Assembly (NCBI GenBank): GCA_945867255.1
Contig: CAMBHV010000014.1
Location: 1 to 13,099 of the forward strand
Reading direction: 5' to 3'
From: an uncultured Clostridia bacterium
GTDB lineage: Bacteria; Bacillota; Clostridia; Oscillospirales; Ruminococcaceae
Length of the DNA stretch: 13,099 bases
Part shown: piece after piece, positions 8,557 through 13,099 of the stretch
Position numbering within the stretch: the first letter of the stretch is position 1
How the letters are laid out: every line of letters begins with the position of its first letter
Program-made: the position numbers and the translations under genes
Notes under the pieces: model-generated
Told to the model about the DNA's origin: nothing
Seen by the model: only the letters and a program-made list of their open reading frames with translations
Databases searched by the model: none

Positions 8557-8587
8557 AAAAAAGTCGGCAGGTGCGCAGGACACCCGC
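8557..8587 (-). terminator. Possible attenuator in the glgP leader
   Basis: Read on the - strand, bases 8587-8567 fold into a 7-bp stem (GCGGGTG with CACCTGC, one G.U pair) closed by a 7-nt loop. Four bases later comes a run of six T's (8562-8557). The element lies between the predicted glgP start of transcription (about 8622) and the TTG start codon, so it could end transcription early. The stem is short and the T-run is offset, so it may be weak or fortuitous. I do not see a clear competing antiterminator fold. Confidence 0.4.
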
Positions 8588-8628
8588 TACTTATCCGGCA
8601 TGGCCAAAACAGGCACATACACTTCATA

Positions 8629-8657
8629 AGTATACTCTATTCGATGCACCAGTTCAA
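8629..8657 (-). promoter_or_regulatory. Sigma-A-type promoter of glgP
   Basis: On the - strand, TTGAAC (8657-8652) and TATACT (8634-8629) are separated by exactly 17 bp, matching the housekeeping consensus at four of six and five of six positions. Transcription would start near 8622-8624, giving a leader of about 100 nt before the glgP TTG codon and driving glgP plus the GH13 gene. Confidence 0.7.
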
Positions 8658-8688
8658 CCAGAAAGCGGCCAGGCAAAACCAAAAAGGC

Positions 8689-8722
8689 AAAAAAAGGCCC
8701 CGGCCGTACACGCTGGCAGGGG
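8689..8722 (-). terminator. Terminator-like hairpin upstream of the glgP promoter
   Basis: On the - strand, CCCC-T-GCC (8722-8715) pairs with GGC-C-GGGG (8705-8698) around a 9-nt loop, with one internal T.C mismatch. CC and seven T's follow (8695-8689). This is a credible intrinsic terminator for leftward transcription, yet no gene lies to its right on that strand. It could end antisense or divergent transcripts from the zapA promoter region, be part of a longer glgP leader, or be a relic of a lost gene. Confidence 0.5.
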
Positions 8723-8782
8723 TATTCAGAATCCATCTGACAAACAAAGAAAACGAAGTTTTTTGAAAATAGGCTTTTTATC

Positions 8783-8811
8783 TTTCTTTTTTTGTTGCTT
8801 AATAGTATAAT
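8783..8811 (+). promoter_or_regulatory. Promoter of the zapA operon
   Basis: A perfect -10 box TATAAT lies at 8806-8811 in an AT-rich stretch. With a 17-bp spacer the -35 would be TTTCTT (8783-8788), a poor match, so either the promoter is weak or an activator or the T-rich upstream tract compensates. Transcription would begin near 8818, about 53 nt before the zapA ATG. The -10 sequence is nearly symmetric and also reads TATTAT on the other strand. Confidence 0.6.
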
Positions 8812-8832
8812 AGATTCAAACTATCGATTGCC

Positions 8833-8847
8833 GGGGCGTGGCGCCCC
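8833..8847 (+). other. GC-rich hairpin in the zapA 5' leader
   Basis: GGGGCG (8833-8838) and CGCCCC (8842-8847) form a perfect 6-bp stem with a TGG loop, just after the predicted start of transcription. No T-run follows, so it is not an intrinsic terminator. It ends about eight bases before the ribosome site and could stabilise the message 5' end or modulate initiation. Confidence 0.45.
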
Positions 8848-8870
8848 AACAGGAAAGGAAGTTTGCGTGT

Positions 8871-9212
8871 ATGCCGGCGAATAAAATCAAACTGGAGATC
8901 TGTGGCGCAAGTTATGTGATTGCCACAACCGACACGGAAGACTATGTGCTTGGCCTGGCGGAAAAGCTGGATGCGGATATGACGCAGATGATGACAAATA
9001 ACCCTTCAGCATCCATTGCTACGGCGGCTGTCATTACGGCGCTGGGTTACTTGGATGAACTGAAGAAAAGCACCAGCGGTGCAGATAATATGCGCGCGCA
9101 GATCAAAGACTACCTGGAAGACGCGGCCAAGGCGAAGCTTTCGGCCGAAGAAGCACGCCGCGAGGTAGAGCGCCTGCGCCGTGAAATTGGGTATTTGAAA
9201 GAAAACCACTGA
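8871..9212 (+). CDS. zapA: Cell division protein ZapA
   Basis: 113 residues. ZapA binds FtsZ and bundles its filaments at the division ring in the cytoplasm. The N-terminal half fits the family: a strand region KIKLEICGASYVI (5-17), then TEDYVLGLAEKLDADM (22-37), then NNPSASIATAAVITALGYLDEL (43-64). From about 70 to 111 it is a charged heptad-like helix, the dimerisation coiled coil. The ATG at 8871 is chosen because AAGGAAG lies nine bases upstream and the family motif begins a few residues in; a GTG at 8838 in the same frame sits inside a hairpin and has no ribosome site. Its TGA overlaps the ATG of the next gene by one base (TGATG at 9210-9214), which implies translational coupling. Confidence 0.92.
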   Translation: MPANKIKLEICGASYVIATTDTEDYVLGLAEKLDADMTQMMTNNPSASIATAAVITALGYLDELKKSTSGADNMRAQIKDYLEDAAKAKLSAEEARREVERLRREIGYLKENH

Positions 9213-11299
9213 TGCACGGCAAGAATCACGCGCCGGAGATTTTGGCGCCAGTGGGTGACCGCCAAATGCTGGAAGCTGCGGTACGCGCCGGGGCAGATGC
9301 CGTGTATTTGGGTCTTACAGAGTTCAATGCCCGCCGTACGGCGGGCAATTTTGATGCCGCCGCCTTGCAAGAGGCCGCGGCTTTTTGCCGTGCCCGCGGG
9401 GTAAAGTGTTATCTTACTTTCAACACCGAACTGTTGGGGGATGAACTGGCACGTGCAAAGCAGGCACTTCTGGCCGTGCAGGCTGCAGGGGTAGATGCAG
9501 TGATTGTGCAGGACATGGCAGCTGCAGCATTGGTAAAGCAGTATGTACCGGATGCGGCGCTGCATGCATCTACACAGATGAGCGTACACAGCCTGGAGGG
9601 TGTTTGCCAGTTGGCAGAACTGGGCTTTTCCCGGGCTATCCTTGCAAGGGAAATGAGTTTTGAAGAACTTCGTGCGGTTGCGCAGCAAAGCCCCATAGAA
9701 CTGGAAGTGTTTGTGCATGGCGCATTGTGCATGAGTATGTCGGGTCAGTGTTATATGAGCGCTTTTCTGGGAAGCAGAAGTGGTAACCGGGGGCTATGTG
9801 CCGGCCCTTGTCGCCTGCCTTTTTCGGCGCGGGCTACCAGAAAGGAAAACGATTTTCATCTCAGCCTGAAAGATCATTCTCACCTGGCCTGGCTTCCGGC
9901 TTTGCATCAAGCAGGAATTGCAAGCGTGAAGATCGAAGGGCGGCTGCGCGGGCCGGAGTATGTGGCTGCCGCAGTGTCGGCTTGCGTGGCAGCACGCGAT
10001 GGGAAAAGCTATGACGAGGAGACACTACAAAAAGTATTTTCAAGGTCGGGATTTACTGATGGTTATATAAAGGGCGTGCGAAATGCCGCTATGTTTGGCG
10101 TGCGCACTGCACAGGATGCTGCACAAGCAAAGGCGACATTACCGATGCTGCGCGAACTGTACCGGCGTGAACGGCAAACGGTGCCGGTGGATATGGTGCT
10201 TTGCGTAAACGGGCAAGGTGCGGCATTGAAAGTGTATGATGCACAGGGGCATGTGGCACAGGCGGAGCAGCGTGCAACGCACAGCCCTGCCCAGAAAGAC
10301 CAGACAGAGAGCTATGTCAGAGCCATGCAGAAAACAGGCGGAACGCCCTTTTTGGCCGGCCACGTGGAAGTTCAGGGGGGCACAGAGTGGTATGCTCCTG
10401 CCGGAGAATTGGGCGCTTTACGGCGCGAGGCACTGGAAAAACTGCTTGCCATGCGAGCTGCACCGCCAAAAGCAACGCAACCAGGCAAATTGTGCGCACC
10501 GTTTGCTGCAGCATTGCAGGAGGCTGCGCCGCGCACGGTGCATGCAGCTTCGTGGTGCGTGCGGTTTGAAACGCCCCGGCAGATGGAGGCGTGCTTGGGG
10601 CAGGCGGGAGCTGATATGATAGAGCGCTTCTTCCTTCCTGTGCAGTACTGGAGCGAAGTGCCGCAGGCGTTGCGCGCCAGAACCTGGCTGGAACTGCCGC
10701 GCGCAGAATTTACCGGCGAAGAGAAGCTCGCCCTTATGCTGAAGCAGGCGAATGATGCCGGCTTTGCCGGTTTTGTGGCACAGAATCTGGCACATATGCA
10801 TCTGTGCCGTGGCATGCCGCTGATGGGTGGGTTTGGCTTGAATATTTCCAATGCCGCAGCGGCCCGGGCCTATCGGGCAATGGGGTGTGAAAGTATAACG
10901 GCCAGTATGGAATTGACGGCTGGGCAGATTGATCAGTTGACGCAGCAGGTGCCGACGGCGGTGCTGGTTTATGGGTATATGCCACTGATGCTGACACGGG
11001 CATGCCCACTGAACAATGTGCACACCTGCAAAGGATGCTCGCATGAAGGACGCCTTATAGACAGAAAAGGTGTGTCGTTTCCTGTGCGTTGTTCGGGGCC
11101 GCAGGGAATGCGTACCATATATAATTCTGTGCCACTGTATCTGTGCGATAAAATGGATACTGTGAAAGCTGACAGGCTGGTGCTTTATTTTACGGTGGAA
11201 ACGCCGCAGCGAGTGTGCCACGTGTTGCATATGGCGCTGCAGGGGTTGCCATTTGACGAAAAATTCACCCGTGGGCTTGTATTTCGGGGAGTATCTTGA
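9212..11299 (+). CDS. U32 peptidase-family protein, RlhA-like (probable RNA hydroxylation)
   Basis: 695 residues. The N-terminal barrel starts EILAPVGDRQMLEAAVRAGADAVYLG (9-34), and the U32 signature runs EVFVHGALCMSMSGQC (165-180), followed by GNRGLCAGPCR (191-201). Cys173, Cys180, Cys196 and Cys200 are candidates for the iron-sulfur ligands known in this family. SVKIEGRLRGPEYV (238-251) is also conserved. The length, with an extra middle domain (DUF3656-like) and a Cys-rich tail, matches E. coli RlhA, which hydroxylates C2501 of 23S rRNA, rather than the shorter TrhP tRNA enzyme. Despite the family name, most members studied are not proteases. Its start is coupled to zapA. Whether it modifies rRNA or tRNA, or does something else, cannot be settled from the sequence. 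Confidence 0.88.
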   Translation: MHGKNHAPEILAPVGDRQMLEAAVRAGADAVYLGLTEFNARRTAGNFDAAALQEAAAFCRARGVKCYLTFNTELLGDELARAKQALLAVQAAGVDAVIVQDMAAAALVKQYVPDAALHASTQMSVHSLEGVCQLAELGFSRAILAREMSFEELRAVAQQSPIELEVFVHGALCMSMSGQCYMSAFLGSRSGNRGLCAGPCRLPFSARATRKENDFHLSLKDHSHLAWLPALHQAGIASVKIEGRLRGPEYVAAAVSACVAARDGKSYDEETLQKVFSRSGFTDGYIKGVRNAAMFGVRTAQDAAQAKATLPMLRELYRRERQTVPVDMVLCVNGQGAALKVYDAQGHVAQAEQRATHSPAQKDQTESYVRAMQKTGGTPFLAGHVEVQGGTEWYAPAGELGALRREALEKLLAMRAAPPKATQPGKLCAPFAAALQEAAPRTVHAASWCVRFETPRQMEACLGQAGADMIERFFLPVQYWSEVPQALRARTWLELPRAEFTGEEKLALMLKQANDAGFAGFVAQNLAHMHLCRGMPLMGGFGLNISNAAAARAYRAMGCESITASMELTAGQIDQLTQQVPTAVLVYGYMPLMLTRACPLNNVHTCKGCSHEGRLIDRKGVSFPVRCSGPQGMRTIYNSVPLYLCDKMDTVKADRLVLYFTVETPQRVCHVLHMALQGLPFDEKFTRGLVFRGVS

Positions 11300-11359
11300 T
11301 GATGCTGCGCAGGTGGCCGGCAGAGCATCTGGTTGGAAAAGTGGAAAGGCGGAAATAAA

Positions 11360-11806
11360 ATGGATGTTTGTGTCAAAATCAAACGCCTGCGGGCGCAGGC
11401 AAAATTGCCGGCATATGCCACGGCGGGTGCCGCAGCGATGGATTTATGCGCCGCACTGGAACAGCCAATGGAACTGTTGCCCGGCCAGCGCGTGCTGGTG
11501 CCAACCGGCTTTGCGATGGAATTGCCGGGAAGGGAATATGTGGGGCTGATCTTCGCACGTTCCAGTTTGGGCTCCAAATATGGGGTGGCGCTGCCGAACG
11601 GAGTGGGTGTGATCGATTCCGATTATCGCGGCGAAGTGCATGTGGCCCTTGTAAACCACGGCAATGCGCCCTACGTGATCCAGCCGGGCGAACGCGTGGC
11701 TCAAATGGCGGTGATGCCTGTAGCACATGCGTTGCTTCAGGAAGTGGAAGAATTAAGTGACACGGCCCGGGGCGAAGGCGGCTTTGGCTCTACGGGAAAG
11801 CTTTGA
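11360..11806 (+). CDS. dut: Deoxyuridine 5'-triphosphate nucleotidohydrolase (dUTPase)
   Basis: 148 residues. It cleaves dUTP to dUMP and pyrophosphate, keeping uracil out of DNA and feeding thymidylate synthesis; the family works as a homotrimer. All five motifs are present: AAAMDLCA (24-31), ARSSLGSKYG (66-75), NGVGVIDSDYRGEV (80-93) with the catalytic Asp86, GERVAQM (110-116) and the C-terminal arm RGEGGFGSTG (137-146). The ATG at 11360 follows AAAGGCGG by about seven bases; a TTG in frame at 11333 would add nine residues with no family support and no ribosome site. It starts 60 bp after the U32 gene and ends 20 bp before the small membrane gene, so it is mid-operon. Confidence 0.95.
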   Translation: MDVCVKIKRLRAQAKLPAYATAGAAAMDLCAALEQPMELLPGQRVLVPTGFAMELPGREYVGLIFARSSLGSKYGVALPNGVGVIDSDYRGEVHVALVNHGNAPYVIQPGERVAQMAVMPVAHALLQEVEELSDTARGEGGFGSTGKL

Positions 11807-11826
11807 GGCGGAAAGGAAACAAAAGC

Positions 11827-12093
11827 ATGAAAATGAAACGTACACTGCTGTTATGGTTTTTTATTCTGGCGGGCATCGTGTTGGGCGCCATGCTGGCCAG
11901 CGTGTGCCGCAACGTGCCATTTTTGAGTTGGCTTGGCTATTACCAGTCCATTGGTTTTAATGCAGACGCTCCCTTTGTGCTGGATCTTTCGGTGGTCAAA
12001 CTGACGTTCGGTTTTTCCATGGGTGTCAGTGTGGCGCAAATCTTTACCATTGCGGCGGCAATTTTTCTGTATAATCGCACTACATTGCGCTGA
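11827..12093 (+). CDS. Small membrane protein, DUF4321 family
   Basis: 88 residues with two hydrophobic helices: TLLLWFFILAGIVLGAMLAS (5-24) and a C-terminal one covering roughly VSVAQIFTIAAAIFLYNR (67-84). Between them are VPFLSWLGYYQSIGF and LSVVKLTFGFSMGVS, the pattern of DUF4321 proteins that sit beside maf in many Clostridia. Function is unknown. The ATG at 11827 has AAAGGA eight bases upstream; a TTG at 11803 in the same frame overlaps the dut stop and is unlikely. Only nine bases separate it from maf. Confidence 0.8.
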   Translation: MKMKRTLLLWFFILAGIVLGAMLASVCRNVPFLSWLGYYQSIGFNADAPFVLDLSVVKLTFGFSMGVSVAQIFTIAAAIFLYNRTTLR

Positions 12094-12102
12094 GGTGACA
12101 GA

Positions 12103-12684
12103 ATGGAACTGATACTTGCTTCTGCATCACCGCGCAGAAAAGAGCTGCTGGCACTGGTCACGCCAAAGTTCACCGTGCATGCCAGCGATGTAGACGAAAG
12201 TGCCATTACCGCTCCCACGCCCAAACTTCTGGTGCAGAAGTTGGCGCAGGCCAAATGTGAGGCGGTGGCGGCACAATTTCCAGAGGCGTGTGTGCTGGGG
12301 TGTGACACGGTGGTGGATGTGGACGGTGCTGTGCTGGGCAAACCTTGCGATACCCGTGAGGCACGGCAGATGATGCACGCAATTTCCGGCCGCGCTCATC
12401 TGGTACATACCGGTGTGTGTTTGGCTGTGCCGGGCAGGCAGAGCGATATATTTGCCTGTACGTCTGTGGTGCGTTTTGCCCCGTTGGAGGAACAAGAGAT
12501 CGAAGCTTACATTGCCACGCAGGAGCCATATGATAAAGCGGGCGGCTATGCGGTACAGGGCGTTGCAGCAAGGTTTGTACTGGGCATAGAGGGATGTTAT
12601 CACAATGTGATGGGGCTGCCGGTTTCCCGTGTATATGCCGCACTTCGCCGTGCCGGAGTAGTAAAAATAACCCAAAATCAGTGA
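12103..12684 (+). CDS. maf: Maf-family nucleoside triphosphate pyrophosphatase
   Basis: 193 residues, the usual family length. Maf proteins hydrolyse non-canonical or surplus nucleoside triphosphates to monophosphates in the cytoplasm; the YhdE-type subgroup acts on dTTP, UTP and modified pyrimidines. Motifs present are LASASPRRKELL (5-16), SDVDES (28-33), GCDTVV (66-71) with the catalytic-base Asp68, LGKP (78-81), ISGRAHLVHTG (94-104) and PYDKAGGYAVQG (142-153). The DKAGGYAVQG form fits the dTTP/UTP subgroup. The ribosome site GAGGTG (12092-12097) overlaps the stop of the preceding DUF4321 gene, so the two are tightly coupled. The family has been linked to septum formation in Bacillus, which fits its position between zapA and minD. 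Confidence 0.95.
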   Translation: MELILASASPRRKELLALVTPKFTVHASDVDESAITAPTPKLLVQKLAQAKCEAVAAQFPEACVLGCDTVVDVDGAVLGKPCDTREARQMMHAISGRAHLVHTGVCLAVPGRQSDIFACTSVVRFAPLEEQEIEAYIATQEPYDKAGGYAVQGVAARFVLGIEGCYHNVMGLPVSRVYAALRRAGVVKITQNQ

Positions 12685-12721
12685 AAATTTTGTTTTTTGT
12701 GCTGTTTTAAAATCTTCACTG
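12679..12721. repeat. Inverted repeat spanning the maf stop codon
   Basis: Arms 12679-12691 (CAGTGAAAATTTT) and 12709-12721 (AAAATCTTCACTG) pair at 12 of 13 positions around a 17-nt T-rich loop. The left arm contains the maf TGA. No T-run follows the right arm, so it is not a classical terminator. It may protect the 3' end of the message, act as a weak terminator, or be a protein-binding site next to the minD promoter. Confidence 0.6.
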
Positions 12722-12755
12722 TTGTATGCCACAAAAAGTTGTGATAGAATACAAC
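12721..12755. promoter_or_regulatory. Nested inverted repeats over the minD promoter (operator candidate)
   Basis: GTTGTAT (12721-12727) and ATACAAC (12749-12755) are a perfect 7-bp inverted repeat. Inside it CACAA (12730-12734) and TTGTG (12739-12743) form a second, almost concentric one. Together they cover the -35, spacer and -10 of the promoter, where a dimeric regulator could block RNA polymerase. Which regulator would bind is not known. Confidence 0.45.
12722..12750 (+). promoter_or_regulatory. Promoter of the minD-family gene
   Basis: TTGTAT (12722-12727) and TAGAAT (12745-12750) are spaced by exactly 17 bp, fitting a sigma-A-type promoter. The start would fall near 12757, leaving a leader of about 46 nt. 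This gives the ATPase gene transcription separate from the zapA-maf unit, although read-through from maf remains possible. Confidence 0.6.
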
Positions 12756-12802
12756 TATAAGTATGCAATTTGTGTAATGACATCAAGCCGCCGGAGGGAA
12801 AC

Positions 12803-13099
12803 ATGGGTGCAAATGTGATCATGGTGGCCTCCGGAAAGGGCGGGACCGGGAAAAGCACCGTGGCCGTGATGACGGGCGCGGCTCTTGCGGCGCGTGGGCA
12901 TCGCGTGTTGCTGGTGGAACTGGATTCCGCACTTCGCAGCGTGGATTATATCGCAGGGGTATATGGCAAAACGGTATACGACGTAGAGGACGTTTTATCC
13001 GGCCGGTGCGATGCGGGCAAAGCGTTGGTGGAAAGCCCGCTGTACCCAGGGTTGTTTGTCATTAGTGCACCGTATTCGGGTGGCCAGGTGGATGCCGCT
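12803..13099 (+). CDS. minD: MinD/ParA-family P-loop ATPase (3' truncated by window edge)
   Basis: The frame opens at ATG 12803 after GGAGGG (12793-12798) and stays open to the window end, giving 99 residues. SGKGGTGKST (10-19) is the deviant Walker A motif of the MinD/ParA group, with signature Lys12 and Lys17. LLVELDSALRSVDYIAG (36-52) corresponds to the MinD region usually written VDxDxGLRNLD, with the first Asp replaced by Glu39 while Asp41 is kept. MinD oscillates or assembles on the membrane and, with MinC, keeps the division ring away from the poles. The LR-x-x-D pattern favours MinD over ParA or FlhG, but the C-terminal amphipathic helix that would settle it is outside the window. No minC or mre gene is seen before it. 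Confidence 0.8.
   Translation, partial: MGANVIMVASGKGGTGKSTVAVMTGAALAARGHRVLLVELDSALRSVDYIAGVYGKTVYDVEDVLSGRCDAGKALVESPLYPGLFVISAPYSGGQVDAA

Larger units (their letters stand above)
8521..8870. other. Divergent intergenic region between glgP and zapA
   Basis: These 350 bp hold no convincing gene. From left to right they contain the glgP ribosome site (8531-8534, - strand), a small hairpin (8543-8555, TGGGC/GCCCA with a 3-nt loop), a terminator-like leader hairpin (8557-8587, - strand), the glgP promoter (8629-8657, - strand), a second terminator-like hairpin (8689-8722, - strand), an AT-rich stretch, the zapA promoter -10 (8806-8811, + strand), a GC-rich hairpin (8833-8847) and the zapA ribosome site (about 8855-8861). 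Short open frames here have no ribosome site and no recognisable protein character. Confidence 0.7.

Noticed and set aside
8750..8762. AAAAC-GAA-GTTTT as a CcpA (cre) operator for glgP or zapA
   Set aside because: It lacks the central CG symmetry and the flanking TG/CA of cre sites; probably chance symmetry in an AT-rich stretch.
8542..8810. Short + strand frames of 74 and 79 codons in the glgP-zapA spacer
   Set aside because: No ribosome site, low-complexity Lys/Pro/Phe content, and they overlap the promoter and hairpins of this region.
8838..8870. Upstream GTG start for zapA adding 11 residues
   Set aside because: It lies in a stable hairpin with no ribosome site; the ATG at 8871 has one at correct spacing.
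10418..11230. 270-codon - strand frame opposite the U32 gene
   Set aside because: His- and Arg-rich composition typical of antisense translation; the U32 frame is supported by conserved motifs on both sides.
12679..12721. Intrinsic terminator of the zapA-maf operon
   Set aside because: The stem is AT-rich and no T-run follows it, so I list it only as an inverted repeat.
12127..12858. 243-codon - strand frame across maf and the minD promoter
   Set aside because: It covers a gene with intact Maf motifs and a promoter region; no start signal or family pattern.

Overview
The window reads as chromosomal DNA of a low-to-mid GC Gram-positive anaerobe of the Clostridia, most likely Oscillospiraceae/Ruminococcaceae (Faecalibacterium, Gemmiger and Subdoligranulum type). 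This is an inference. It rests on strong AGGAGG-like ribosome sites, a zapA-U32-dut-DUF4321-maf-minD gene string typical of that group, and alanine- and cysteine-rich, moderately GC-rich coding. I see no rRNA, tRNA, CRISPR array, insertion sequence or phage gene.

Layout. (1) Positions 1-4203, + strand: three tandem paralogous membrane proteins. The first is cut by the window edge. The two complete ones carry N-terminal zinc ribbons (two in the second copy, one in the third), a low-complexity linker, a membrane block resembling DUF2628, and a shared extracytoplasmic domain. The first and third copies add a C-terminal beta-rich domain that the middle copy lacks. The array ends at a perfect 17-bp bidirectional terminator (4223-4260). 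(2) Positions 4273-8520, - strand: a two-gene storage-polysaccharide operon, glgP (glycogen/maltodextrin phosphorylase, TTG start) followed 27 bp later by a cytoplasmic GH13 alpha-glucan hydrolase. (3) Positions 8521-8870: a divergent intergenic region. It has a good promoter for glgP, a leader hairpin with a U-run, a second terminator-like hairpin pointing toward glgP from upstream of its promoter, and a promoter plus GC-rich hairpin ahead of zapA. (4) Positions 8871-13099, + strand: zapA, a U32 peptidase-family protein of the RlhA type, dut, a small DUF4321 membrane protein, maf, and after its own promoter the start of a MinD/ParA-family ATPase that runs off the window.

How they fit. The phosphorylase releases glucose-1-phosphate from alpha-glucan chains, and the GH13 enzyme can hydrolyse the remaining or branched oligosaccharides, so the two make a small glucan-mobilising unit. 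The right-hand cluster joins division (ZapA, MinD) with nucleotide-pool cleaning (Dut, Maf) and probable RNA hydroxylation (U32). The zinc-ribbon array is the least characterised part. Its architecture (cytoplasmic zinc ribbon, membrane helices, outside domain) suggests envelope sensing or assembly, but no function can be assigned from sequence alone.
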